Source: Maylandia zebra (lineage: Eukaryota; Chordata; Actinopteri; Cichliformes; Cichlidae). From it: 64,000 nt of DNA. The notes under the pieces are model-generated. The model saw nothing but the letters and a program-made list of their open reading frames with translations, did not search any database and was not told the DNA's origin. The stretch covers positions 20,268,878-20,332,877 of the forward strand of contig NC_135174.1 of assembly GCF_041146795.1 (NCBI RefSeq), given 5' to 3'. A program made the position numbers and the translations under genes. Shown in pieces: positions 10,570-22,330 of this stretch (positions within the stretch are counted from its first letter, which is position 1; each line of letters opens with the position of its first letter).

Positions 10570-13500
10570 TTTTCTAAATACCAATTAAGGACCTTCTGAA
10601 AATATCTAAAGATTTCCAAGAATTTGCAGATACATTGTTCTGCATTTGCACTGCACGTCTCCATATTATAATCTTGGCTTACCAACAGCATGCAAATGAC
10701 CAAACATCACACAGATAATATTATCAATTTGAACTTACCTCATGGGTAATTTGCAATGCACAGGAGACTGTGTAGTTTATTCTCAAATTGGCCTTGAAGC
10801 AGTCAAAATGCATTATTAACTTAGGTTCTAATAATAAACGACTGCTTTAGCTAATGAACACTGAATCCCATTAAAATGCTGACAGTTGCTTTCCTTCCAT
10901 TACTCTTCGTGTGATGTTTTTTGTGATATCAGGTGCTGCCAAAGGTCCCCGTTCCCCTGCTGAAACAAACCCTTGACACTTACTTGAAGTGCGTTCAACA
11001 CCTGGCGAAGGAGGAGCAGTTTAAGAAAACAAGAGCCATCGTGGAGAAGTTTGGGGCTCCTGGGGGCGTGGGAGAGACTCTCCAGAAGAAGCTTTTAGAG
11101 AGGAGGGACAAGATGGCAAACTGGGTAAACACAGACCTAACAGATGAAAAGTTGTTTGTGTGCATGAACAGGAAAAATTACAGTGTGCATCCTACTTCTA
11201 TCAATAAGGAGCTTCTGTATTGTTTTGACTTTATGACTATATAAATACCTGCATGTGTTTTTGCACTGTTTGTTAGATAGTTGAATTGCTGAAATCAGCT
11301 GTAAATTATTTTATTTAGGATAAAAAATTAGTTTAAAAAGTCTTAAACTCCGTGATAAACATTTATCCCTGCCTCCGCTTGTGCTTTGTCTGGGTGATCG
11401 GTCAGTCCACTAGACATCCAGCTCAGTGAAATCTATCACACTCCCACTCTCACACTAGCACCACTCTCCCACTCTCCTTTTCATCTGGCAGTGATACACT
11501 GTAATGGCTTTTTACTTCACTGCACAGGTCTCAACTCTGAAAGTAATAACTTGAGTCCAAACACATTTAACAAAGCAACATTTCTCAAAAACTGTCCCTG
11601 TGTTCACATTTAGGTCTATGACTACTGGCTGGAGGACATGTACCTGAACAACAGGTTGGCCCTGCCAGTCAACTCCAGTCCTGCCATGGTGTTTCCTAAG
11701 CAGATGTTTAAAGATCATAAAGACGCCCTCAGGTATGTTCTGGACTTCTGCTATGATGACTTTTTTTTATTCACCCTTCCTTTGGAGGTTGTAAAACCAA
11801 AGTTTTTTTTAGAATAAAAGGTCAAACTAATCAAAATCGAAGATGCAGATGTTTCCATTTCGGTATTTAAATTCTTTAGCAGGTGATATTTGAGTCAGAT
11901 AAACATCCAAATTTAGTTTGATTCTCTGTAAGTTGTCTTTCTAGGTGTCTATCAAGGGAATGAATGACAAAGAAGCATATTTATCCAGAGGGGAAAAGTC
12001 TCAATAAGTCAGAACAAAAATAAATATAGCTTTCTTTTATTAACAGTGAATCTACCTTTCAATTACTGTCTTAAATAACAGATTTTTTTAAAATTTGAAA
12101 ACCATCCGAAATCATGAGTTTATTTTTCTATATGATCCAGAAAACACAAGCTGGAACCTTTAAATAGTTGTTTTAAATGTATGTAAATGTGCTGAAAATA
12201 TTCTTTTACTTATTATTACTGTTATTCTCTGATCATCTATCCTTAAAACCAATATTCTCTGTCAAGCTGCAAGCAAATGTGGGAGAACTACAAAGTAACT
12301 CACTTAATATGTCACACAATGACTGAGCATAAAGTGAGTGTGCGCTGTAAGTTCTGTACCAAAGGAAAAAAAGGCCACATGCTGAATGTTGCACACAATA
12401 CTGCGCAAACACATAATCAGCTCTTTAGCTGCTGACAGATTTTTATGTTCTTTTGTATAGATGCAGACTCAGATTATTATCTGAATTTTACAGTCATGGA
12501 AAGAATCTTTGACCGTTATTAAATGAGCTGTGGTCTGCCAGAAATTACACCGGTCCATCCAGCCCTGTAGCTCAACATTAGCTTTTGTCAGCTTGCACAG
12601 CCACTAAGTGAATATTTCCAGAGCACCCCAAGCAGCTGGTAATCTACTGACACGGCCACTTATTAGATTGGGAGTGACAGGGCCAAGCTCTCCACGGAGA
12701 CTCTTAGTCAGGCCTCATTTAGGGGTGTGGTGCACTGAGGCTGCCTCCTTTGTATTGATCTGGCTTTGAACGTAATAACACCAAGACAAATGATATACAA
12801 CATGAGACCTGACAAGCCGCTGCGTTTTCCCTCTTTGCCCACTCACCCACTCACACATACAGACCGGCTCTCTCCCTCTCGCAGATGAACACACGCAACT
12901 CTCACACTGTATCCCAGTAATTCACCATAATGTGATTACTGTTAGTTCTTTGAGAGATGGGAGTATATGTAATTACAATCACAAGCCATTCTGCTGTATA
13001 ACTTTGGTGTTTCACAACAATACCACTTTCAAATTTCACCCTCCTTCTTGCTCTTTTAAGATTTGCCGCCCGTCTCATCAGTGGAGTTTTGGAATACAAG
13101 GCTCTCATCGATACGTAAGTTCAACCTGCAAGCTATGTGGATTGAAGATTAAAACCAAAATTATATAATAATGAATCACAAGTCTTTTCATAGGTGATCT
13201 GGTGTGTGTAAAAATGTCTCTCAGGCGATCGCTGCCAGTGGATTTCACTCGAGGCCAGCTAGCTGTCATGCCTATGTGCATGGAGCAGTACTATCGCCTC
13301 TTCACCTCCTACCGCTATCCGGGGTTAAAGACAGACACGCTGAAGGTCCAGATGAAGGCAGCATCCTCAGCACTGGAGCACATGATTGTGGCATGCAAGA
13401 ATCAGGTCAGGACACTGGCCGTTGAGGAGACTTCTCACACTCAGTAATACTGCTGATTAAAGAGTGTTTTCTGTCCATTTGAGAGAATACATATAGAGTG

Positions 13501-14151
13501 ACATACAAGTCAGTTTCTATGTAGCAGAGATGCTCAAGTCAGATTTTAAAGTAAGGACTAGTCTAAGCACCTTTACTTGAGTGAATATAATTATACCTTT
13601 TTTTCCCTGTGGTAACAGTAAATAAAGAAACCTTTTCTACACCCCTCTCAAATACAGAAAAAAAGCTAAGAAAAATAATAATTGTAAGTAAAGTCATTAT
13701 TGAAAGGAATCTGAGAAACTTACCCAATGTACCCACTACTGCACCTCCTGAGGATCATCTTATAGACCTTTTGCATGAAGGACAGATAGAACAGAATTAG
13801 ACCTGTTAGTTATTTGACTAATTTTAATTCTGCTGTAACAGGGGAGTCAGTTCTTTCTCAAAAAGCAGCACCTGCTATGAAAGTGTGACTATCTGTGGCT
13901 GACTGTGTCTATTTGAATATTTAAACTGGCCAAAATTTCATACTGGGACAAGACGGACCAGGAAGTACTAAAAAGGAATTGTCATAATAGACAGCATGTA
14001 GCGGTAAGGTAAGCTATAGTTTCACAGGAGGAGCCAGGTGACAGAAGTCATTTAAATCCCCAATAAGGCTCTCCTACTTGACTTTTATAGTTTAACTGCT
14101 TTATTTTAAACCCAGCTTTTAACCCAGCTTTAAAATAAAGCAGGTAAGAAT

Positions 14152-14225
<74 letters not shown>

Positions 14226-14504
14226 CGTGCGCGCGCGTGTTTAGATATTTTCGTGAGGACCAAAAACTATACTTGCTACTATACTTGTGCTACTATACTT
14301 GTGGGGACCAACAGTCTCTTAAGGGGACAAAATAGCCGTCCCCACGAGTTTAAAGGCATTTTTGAGACTCAAGATGTGGTTTTAGTGTCAGGGTTACAAT
14401 TAGGTTATAGTTAGGTTTAGGCATTCAATTTTGATGGTGAGGTTTAGGATAAGCGGCTAGGGAAAACATTATGTTAATTAGATGTCCTCACTAAGATATT
14501 AAAA

Positions 14505-14538
<34 letters not shown>

Positions 14539-17500
14539 CCTGTCTAGCTATCTTTGTGAGGACCGAAATCTGCATTCTACTATGCTTGTGAGAACCAACA
14601 GTCACTTGTGAGGACACACTCACCGGTCCTCACAAGTTTGAAGGCCTTTTTGAGGCTCAAAATGTGGTGTTAGTTTCAGGGTTACAATTAGGTTATGGTT
14701 AGGTTTAGGGTAAGGGTAAGGGTTAGGAATTCATTTTTAATGGTTATGGTTAGGGTAAGGGGCTAGGGAAACCATTATGTCAATGAAGGTCTTCACCAAG
14801 ATAGCTGAACGGGCTTCTATGTGTGTGTGTGGTCTTTTCCTTACCTATCATCTAACACAATCCCCTGTACAAAACAGCCTGTACTCATTATCATCTCATC
14901 TCAGAGTCACATCAAAGTCACCGATCCACATTCAAACACATGCCACCAACATCTGCAGCATCTATAGCCCATGGCTAATATATTGATTTTTATGAAGGTT
15001 AAGAATGAGACTGCAAATTAACATGGAAAAACTCAGGAACTCTCCCCTGGAAATGATTCTGGGAGCCATCAATCTGTAGCCTCTAAGGGCCCGTCCCTAT
15101 GGAGATACAGCGAGTTAACTTAATTACTGCAGATTAAATCGGCCACTTTGTCTGAGAGCTTCCTTGAGTCGCATGTTAAACTGATCGTGGAAGAGAAGCA
15201 GGTAATTGGCCCTTCTCAGTCCCTGTCATTATTACTAATGTCGTTATTATCTCAGCTGTTCAAACAGTAGCCGTAAGGTTAGCTATAAAGCGCAATTAGC
15301 ATGCAAGGAAATATTTTAACTTAAATATTCTCTTGTCGAGTTGAATCACCCTGGTGAAGCTGTACTTGATGGAACAGTTGAGAGACTTGTGATTGCTGTA
15401 ATTTATTTTTCTCACTAGTTTTTCGTGTTGGATGTAGTCGCAAACAGCAAGCAGCTCAGTGAGGAGGAGATCTTATCCCAGCTGGAGAAGATTGTGAAAA
15501 TGTCTGAAAACGCTGAGGAGAAGCTCCCCCCTTTTGGCATCTTGACATCTGATGGAAGGACAGAATGGGCGCAAGCTAGAGAGGCACTAATAAAAGGTCT
15601 TACCACAACTTCATTCTTACTCAATTTAACATTTTAATCAAATTTTTTTAGAAAAAGCAAATCCAGGACATGGGTTTCCTTCTTTCATCTGTCCAGATCA
15701 GATCAACAGGGACTCTCTGGCACTGATTGAGAGCTGCATCTGTGTGGTGTGTCTGGATGAGCCCAGCGGCCTGCAACCCAGTGACACCAACAGGGCCCTG
15801 TTGATGCTACATGGTGGAGGACATGAAAAGAACGGTGCAAACCGCTGGTATGACAAGTCAATGCAGGTAAGACGATATTGCAGGTGCTTCAGTTTTCCAT
15901 GACTTTAAAATTTGGATAATCATTTAATCCCCATTTTCTCAGTTTGTTGTAGGCATGGATGGGATATGTGGAGTGGTGTGTGAGCATTCACCATTTGAAG
16001 GGATCGTTCTGGTGCAGTGCTGTGAATACATAATGAAATATATGTAAGTTAGCCCACTGTAGCAAGACAGGCTGCACACTGAATATGGTCATCTAAATGA
16101 ATGCTGATGAGGCCAGAAGTGTCTGAAAGAAACGTGTTGTTGTTCTGAACAGAATGGAAAGTCCTTCCAAGATGGTCAAGTCCTCCAGCTATAGAGAGGT
16201 TCCTCCTCCAAGGAGGCTACGCTGGAAATGTAACCCACATATCCAAGGACTCTTAGCAGCATCTGCAGAGAGATTGCAGAGGCAAGACTAGCACAAACAC
16301 ACAACTACAATTATAAATAAGTACAGATTTTTTTGAGACTGGAAGTCACAAAAATCTACTGTTTTCTTCTTCAGGCTGGTGAATAATCTTGACATGAATG
16401 TTTTCAAATTCAAAGATTATGGGAAAGAATTTATCAAGCAGCAGAAGATGAGTCCAGATGCCTTCATACAAGTTGCCTTGCAGCTTGCATTTTTCAAGTA
16501 ACAAATATTCAATGTGTGATATCATAAGCATATCTCTAATTGAACTGTTTGCCATCAAGGTGCAATTTCAAATCATGTCTGCCCTGCACTTAGATGCACT
16601 GGAAGGCTCGTGTCCACTTACGAGAGTGCATCAATTCGGCGTTTCCAAGAAGGTCGCGTAGATAACATTCGCTCAGCGACCGCCGAGGCCCTGGCCTTTG
16701 TAAAGTCTATGGCAGATGAGAGGGGAGCGTTCTCTGTGAGTCATTTTTCTCACTTCCGCTTTAATTACTAACTCCCACTTTACTGCTCATCGCGCCTCAC
16801 TTATGAAACAGGTGCGACTGGCAACCTTGGCAAGGAAAAGTCAGTCAACCAGATGATCCCCCTGAAGATTTAGCGGATCTATGAAAAATGGCTGGCTTTG
16901 CTGCTGTCTCGATGCAACAAATGTCCTGTGTCCACTTTTTTTTTCATTGAATGACTTTTCTTCTCTGACAGGACTCAGAAAAGATGAAGCGACTGGGGGA
17001 TGCAATTAAAGCCCAGACAAGTTATACAATTGCAGTGAGTATTAATCCAAAGTTCTCACCACACCAGCCAAGAAATGGTCGACATGTGCAATAAAGCATG
17101 CTATGTAATTAGCTTTAAAAGTACTGGTAGATTCTAGATTCTAGATTCGATATCTATAATGCACAGATGGAAATTCTACATTAATCTCCTCATCTAATTT
17201 TTGGTAAAAAAAAAATTAGAACAAGTTTTACTTCCAAAATTCTTTTTTTTTTGGTTTTGCCCCAAAAATGACAGTAAGAGGCTGGTGAAAGCTTTGATGA
17301 GGCTCTGGTTGTGGCTCAGCTGTATTTCAAAGAACAGTGAGCCACATTTCTGGGATAAAGAAGTCCGTTTTAGTGAATGGATGTGGAAAAGTAACTATTC
17401 ATAAAACCCTTAAATTGTCAAAAATATGTTTTTCAGGCGATTACAGGAATGGCGATAGACAATCACCTCCTTGGACTTCTGAGGATCGCAAAGGAGCTCA

Positions 17501-19361
17501 ACATGGAAAAGCCAGAAATCTTTTGTGATGAGACATATCTGGCCAGTAACCACTTCATCCTCTCTACCAGTCAGGTACTACATAATCATATGCTATTAAA
17601 ATATATATATAATTGATACCAGAAATACAAATCCTCTGCAGAACCTACACTCTTCAAGTTATACGTTTCCCTTTATCGGGACAGATGAAACACCAGATGT
17701 TCCATGGAGACAAAAAGAGAAATACAGATGTTTCTCTGCTTTTCCACAAACTAAGAATGAAAAAGAAAAAAATGATGTGTTAATATACCTGTAAAGCACA
17801 AATAAATCTGCTATTGTGTTTTCTGCAATTTGAGGATACTCGTGTGCATTTAATTCAAGTTAAGCCGCTGTGGAGTTTTTTAAGGGCAAATTTTCATTCA
17901 GTACCACACTTTATAACCAACAAAGACAATCAAGAACAATGAAGAGACCTCTTAAAGAGAATCACTAAACCATAAAGTAATTATTTTAAAGCAGTAATGG
18001 AGTCTGCAAATGTGCACGTGCCAATTTCCAAACTGCAGAAGCCTAATTAAAGATATTAGGTTTAAGGAGATGCGGAGGAGAGAGGGCAGTGGACTTTTTC
18101 ACCACATCGTTTGTCACAACCTTAGAGACTGAGATGACGTCTGATGAATGGAGAACAAGTGTACTGGTAGCAGTTTTTAAAAACAAGAATTATGTGGACA
18201 TCTATAATAACTACAGAGGGATAAAGCTGATGAACAACACCATAAATAAATGGGCAAGAGTTGTTGAAGCTAGGTTAATAAGAGAGAGCCCCTTCTTGTT
18301 TGCAGTGGTGATGGACAGGTTGACAGATGAGGTCAGGCAGGCGTGTCCATGGACTATAATATTCGCAGACAACATTGTGATGTGTAGTGTGAGCAGGGAG
18401 CAGGTGGAAGAGAGCCTGGAGAGGTGAAGGTATGCGCTTGAGAATAGGAATGAAAAGGAAAAGAAGCAGATGTTTGTGAATGAGACGGAGACAGGTGTAT
18501 CAGTGAGGCTGCAAGGAGACATAGTTAAGGTAGACGAGTTTAAATACCTATATGGTCAACCCTCCAAACCAATGGACAGCCCACAAAAGAGATAGAGAAG
18601 GGATGTATGGGTGGGTGGGTGCAGATAGCAGCAACAGTGAAAGGGAAGGTTTACAAGACGGTAATAAGGCCTGCTATGGTGTTTTTAGTGAGATGGTAGA
18701 TGATCCACTAACAGCTTAAAGAAGAAGAAAAGGAAGATGACAATGATGATGTTGTTTATCCAACCAAAACATTTTTTTTTGTTTTTGTTTCTTTGCTAGA
18801 CTTCACCTGAATCTGACGTCCCCTGATAGTGAGTTTATTCTGTTAGACCATCTTTAGATTTAGCTTTTGCTTCCCTCAGAACATTTTCACCCCACAGTAG
18901 CAAATTAATCAGGTCTATTCCCGTCCTTTGGCAGCTTCACTGGCTTCCTGTAAAATATCACATTAATTTTAGGAATCTGCTTCTTACCTTTCTATGATGT
19001 CTTCAACTGTGTCCTTTAGTGTTTTAAAAGGCACCTATAAATAAAATGTAGTATTATTATGATGATGATTATAATTATGTGGTCTTGACTCCAGGTTCCT
19101 ACCACTGTGGAAATGTTCTGCTGCTATGGCCCAGTAGTGCCCAACGGTTATGGCGCCTGTTACAACCCACAGTCAGACCACATCATCTTCTGCATTTCTA
19201 GTTTCTGGGACAACACAGAGACTAGCTCGGTCGTTTTCGTTAAAGCCTTGAATGAGGGCCTGCTGGAAATCAGGGACTTGTGCAATAGAAGCAATGCTAC
19301 AGCTAGCAAACTTGCTGTCTCCAGCCAGGGAGCCAGCCAGCCTCATAAATCAGGGAAGTAA
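6012..19361 (+). CDS. chat: Choline O-acetyltransferase (14 coding exons, 635 aa)
   Basis: Transfers acetyl from acetyl-CoA to choline, making acetylcholine in cholinergic nerve terminals. Exons: 6012-6062, 10933-11124, 11614-11732, 13061-13114, 13225-13405, 15419-15596, 15697-15866, 15943-16043, 16153-16281, 16375-16497, 16594-16735, 16972-17034, 17437-17574, 19095-19361. Phases agree throughout and total 1908 bases; human ChAT is 630 residues. The carnitine/choline acyltransferase signature [13 protein letters not shown] opens exon 2, and the catalytic His330 lies in CEHSPFEG (codon 15985-15987). Other conserved blocks are [25 protein letters not shown] and [20 protein letters not shown]. 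Exon 2 has an in-frame stop just upstream, so the start must lie in an earlier exon; 6012 fits by Kozak context, phase and resulting length, but is inferred. The intron after 16281 starts GC. SLC18A3 is nested in intron 1. Identity is certain; the first exon is probable. Confidence 0.93.
6488..8056 (+). CDS. slc18a3: Vesicular acetylcholine transporter (VAChT)
   Basis: Proton-antiport carrier of the SLC18 (major facilitator) family that loads acetylcholine into synaptic vesicles. It has one coding exon of 522 residues (human 532), as in mammals. The start at 6488 has Kozak context CACCATGG; an in-frame ATG at 6401 would add 29 residues, including a phenylalanine run, and is less likely. There are twelve membrane segments. 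Conserved charged residues are Asp53 ([10 protein letters not shown]1), Lys113 ([10 protein letters not shown]2), Asp175 ([10 protein letters not shown]4), Asp378 ([10 protein letters not shown]10) and Asp405 ([10 protein letters not shown]11). The luminal loop 1-2 is shorter than in human and carries sequons at Asn86 and Asn90. The cytoplasmic tail holds the dileucine sorting motif SERDNLL (460-466), whose serine is phosphorylated in mammals. It lies wholly within CHAT intron 1. No break or odd residue was seen. Confidence 0.98.
   Translation: MDGEGGSSGLAKSAAVKLSEMGERTKQLGTAMRDPHQQRRIILVIVCVALLLDNMLYMVIVPIIPDYLADLELEQSEHVHVVMHSNTSANSTSQDKSNKDNLDIQIGILFASKAILQLLVNPLSGTFIDRVGYDIPLLIGLTVMFISTCIFAFGENYATLFMARSLQGLGSAFADTSGIAMIADKYTEEGERSRALGIALAFISFGSLVAPPFGGVLYEFVGKRVPFIVLACICLADGLMLLTVIKPFSNRTRENMPVGTPIYRLMIDPYIAVVAGALTVCNIPLAFLEPTIANWMETTMHSSQWEMGLTWLPAFFPHVLGVYITVKLAAQHPNLQWFYGAVGMVIIGASSCTVPACKTFGQLIAPLCGICFGIALVDTALLPTLAFLVDVRHVSVYGSVYAIADISYSVAYAMGPIVAGQIVHSLGFVQLNLGMGLVNVLYAPALLLLRNVCQMKPSYSERDNLLDEAPQGLYDTIKMEERRAKKKGYSSAGNCLSVDENGFDPFRGQRSLSEESSGPECT
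8630..8635 (+). terminator. Candidate SLC18A3 poly(A) signal
   Basis: AATAAA lies 574 bases after the VAChT stop, in an AT-rich 3' UTR. Another AATAAA follows near 8783, so the end may be alternative. Confidence 0.45.
8791..10315. other. CHAT intron 1 downstream of SLC18A3
   Basis: Non-coding spacer. It is the region where mammalian CHAT has its N- and M-type untranslated leader exons. A segment near 9500 reads ATGGGCTTTCACCGC and ends in a possible donor (GCAG|GTGATG), but in a phase that does not join CHAT exon 2. Untranslated leader exons cannot be recognised by eye. Confidence 0.4.
10316..10336 (+). promoter_or_regulatory. RE1/NRSE (REST/NRSF) silencer element
   Basis: The 21-base site starts TTCAGCACCACGG and ends AAGCGCC. 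It matches the canonical RE1 consensus at every position except one (A where consensus has C, position 15). REST binding to RE1 represses neuronal genes in non-neuronal cells, and an NRSE in the cholinergic locus is established in mammals. Here it lies between SLC18A3 and CHAT exon 2, where it could silence both. Binding is inferred. Confidence 0.85.
10518..10573. repeat. (ATTT)n microsatellite
   Basis: About 14 uninterrupted ATTT units inside CHAT intron 1. Confidence 0.97.
14154..14234. repeat. (TG)n microsatellite
   Basis: About 65 bases of pure TG, degrading into GCGTGCGC, inside the CHAT intron between exons at 13405 and 15419. It abuts the first copy of the repeat at 14236-14810. Confidence 0.97.
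14236..14810 (+). repeat. Two tandem copies of a ~280-bp GTGAGGACC repeat
   Basis: Copy 1 (about 14236-14508) and copy 2 (about 14538-14810) each run from GTGAGGACC, through TTTGAGACTCAA/TTTGAGGCTCAA and a GGGTTACAATTAGGTTA block with telomere-like GGTTAGG words, to CACTAAGATA/CACCAAGATA. A TG tract lies before each copy (14154-14234 and about 14509-14537). This looks like a minisatellite or repeat unit common in fish, duplicated inside a CHAT intron. Confidence 0.8.
18065..18715 (+). mobile_element. RTE-type LINE reverse transcriptase relic
   Basis: It lies in the last CHAT intron in the same orientation. Frames read [14 protein letters not shown] and [10 protein letters not shown] (fingers/palm start), then [27 protein letters not shown] and [11 protein letters not shown]. 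The order and spacing match the reverse transcriptase of fish RTE-like LINEs, but roughly 100 residues between RLIRE and [10 protein letters not shown] are missing. The catalytic FADD-type motif reads FADN. Stops and frame changes follow. It is a dead fragment. Confidence 0.8.
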
Positions 19362-21289
19362 GCCATACTGAGGGAGTACGCCCACTCAGCTGCTCCACTC
19401 ACCACTGTTAGGCTTTAGCATTAGACTCAGTAGTTAAGATGCCTTCACATGTCTTTGTTGTCTGTGCAATAGTGTTACTTTCATAACAAAATTTAAAGCC
19501 ATAAAGTTCACATGTAACTGTATATAAAACATGTACATTTAAAAAAAAAATTATATATATATATATATATATATGTATGAAAACTAAAAGAAGAAACAAA
19601 AAGTTTTCTCTTGGATCTGTGTGGACAACAGAACGATTTTGGTCCAGCACTGATCCTGCTTGACTTGGTAGACTGACATTAACTGGTCTGCTGCCTTTAG
19701 GAAACTAAAGCCATGTCCGCTTTGTAGCACTGATCTGAGGGTCAATTCCTCAGTCAGTGAGAGATTCAGCCGAATGATCCTAGTGTATATTTTAGACTAG
19801 TAACATACTTTACATGGCAAAAAAAAATACCAACACTAAATAAAAGTCACTTATAACAATCATAACATCCTGTAAATGTGATTCTGCAAACCTCACTTGT
19901 TGTGTGCTGTAAGATTTAAATGTTCTAAAGTTAGTTTTTTTATTCTTCTGATGCCATCAGGTTGCCAAAGAGGCTGTGCAAATGTGAAGTCTGTGTGATG
20001 ATGAACTTTAAGATGTTTTTGTCAACGTGTGTGTGAATACCTTCAAACATAGAAAAGTGGCTGTAAGTGAGTTATGTGATATGGTTTCAGTGGCACATTC
20101 AAAGTTGTCTAGCTATAATGTATGTACTGTATTTAATAGCAATAGTTATATTATGTGTAAAGTGTTATAAACAGTGCCGCATTATAAGCAAGATACAGTC
20201 CACTAATGACTGAGGCATACCACTGTGTTCACTTATGTAAGTGCTTTTTATTTGCACTTGGAGGTAGAAGGAAGTTGATGTTAGCTACACTGTAGGTTCT
20301 CTGTGCAATAACACAAAATCAAGGGTATATGTGCAATTTGCCAAAACAGATCATTAAATGCATGGAGCTTGTGTAATTTTAAATTAACTACAGTGACCAT
20401 TTTTAATATTCAGAATAAAACAGAGTACGATTTCAGTTAATTCCGGTGATCTACATCATGCATGATGTTATAGCATTTAAATGTTCACTAAAACTGGGAT
20501 GTAGATTTGTCTACACATATAAATTGTGAGTGGTTTTTTTTAATCTCGTGTGGTGGCTTGTGTTACAACGAAGCAAATCCATGGTTAATTAGTGGTGCGG
20601 TGTGTGAGAATATTAGTTGTGTGCAAATGACACATAGGATATGTATCTGTGTATCATCAGCCAAAGTGAATGTCACAATTTCCAAAACTATGACCAGAAA
20701 AATTACTAGGTGACACATCCATGTTTATTCTTAGAATAATAGCTGTATTTTTATATGTCTGTGTGGAAAGTCTTATAATATAGTGAAATATTGTTAAAGA
20801 GAATTTAAAAAATGCCTTAAAACTAAAGTCATGCAAGCTGTTTTCAATAATTTCAATAAATTGTTATAATCTATTGATGTTCAAAGCTTTGATGTTAATT
20901 TGATGTGTTTCCTCTTGGTGTTTGCTGTCTAATCTGGGTGATACATGTAAAATAATATATTTGTAGCAAAGCAGCCTGTTTAATTAATGTTACACTCATC
21001 CATGATAACATTTTTATAAAAGTAATTAATGTGTAACATGTCTCTGGCAGATCAGACATGGTGTTTTATGAAGTGCAGTGAAAAGTCCAGTCTTCTTTAT
21101 TTTGACAAGGAAAACAAAATGCTAATTTATTTTGAAAGGCAGTAGCAATATTTTGTTCACAGAAGAAAATACACGTAAAAGCTGTAATAAAACTGTCATG
21201 TAGTAAAACTGGAAACTATTCCATAAATAAAAATAACTTAAAACTAAAATCGCGTCAGTGTTTTATTTTTTATTTTTTCTTAGAAATTT
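19362..21289 (+). other. CHAT 3' UTR and downstream spacer
   Basis: The first AATAAA after the CHAT stop is at 19839-19844, with further signals near 20413 and 20856, so the 3' UTR could be about 0.5 to 1.5 kb. A short AT microsatellite lies at about 19553-19574. No other gene is seen. Confidence 0.45.
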
Positions 21290-22330
21290 GATGCCGTGTC
21301 TTGCTAATTAATCAGGTTTTATGGCGGTTTTGATTTTTGTGAAGGAGACGCTCATGACTCATCGAGTGTCACCACTCACTGGCTAATCAGTGCATGCAGT
21401 CTGTTATTTTCTGCATGACTTTTTCAGTCTCTCACATCACTGTGGAGGAATTTTGACCTACACTAGTTCACAACGTTGCTTGAGTTCATTAAGGTTTGCG
21501 GGCATTTGTTTATGCAAAGCTACCACAGCATTTCAATGAGCTTGAGGTCTGGACTTTGAGTGGGCCATTACAACACCTTGATTCTTTTCATTTTCAAGCA
21601 TTCTGTTATAGATTAGCTGCTATGGTGGGATCATTTCCCAGTTTGCCAAAGTTTTAGCTGACAGATGGTCTCACATTTGTATAATTTGTGAACAGTGGAG
21701 CTCATGGTCAATGACTGCAAGGTGCTCAGCTCCTGTGGCTGTAAACAAACCCAAAATCCTCACCCTTCCACCACCGTGTTGACAGTTGGTATGAGGTGTT
21801 TGTGCTAAAGTTCTGTGTTTGTGTTTCTTCATTTTGGTCTGATTTGTCCAAAGGACATTGCTCCAGAAGTCTTATGGCTTGTTGCATGCAGCTTTGCAAA
21901 CCGAAGCCATGCTGCCTTTTTAGATAGAAGAGTCATTATCCTGGCATTGTTTTTTTAGTTTTTTTTATTGTACTGTCACCCAATTTAAAATGTAAGGACT
22001 GTAGAGTATGATATGTAGCTCTTGGGTTTTTTGCAGTTTCACTGAGAAATACATGGTTTGACTTTAAGTTGAATTTGCTGTCATTGGGTTAAAATACAGC
22101 TGAATGCCCCAGATTTGCAAAATGTCAACTTCGACTTTTTTGCTTTTAGAGGTGGTCACTCCTTCCAATGATCTATTAAACAACTGCATTTGATTAGCAA
22201 TGCCTGGCTGCTACTTACCTTCTTAACTCCTATGGATGCAGTAATACAGTAAATTTCCTTTTCCACATGACTGGAGAACCTCAATTAAAAGAGAAAAGCC
22301 TTGAAATTCACAGAATTGTTTAAATGGGGT
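21290..22330 (-). mobile_element. Tc1/mariner transposon relic (transposase on minus strand)
   Basis: The plus strand carries the antisense of a teleost Tc1-like transposase. Blocks include CTGCATGACTTTTTCAGTC, GAGGTCTGGACTTTGA, CCACCACCGTGTTGACAG and GTCCAAAGGACATTG, followed by the ends of the element (CTTCTTAACTCCTATGGATG). It is shortened internally and has no open transposase frame. Confidence 0.75.
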
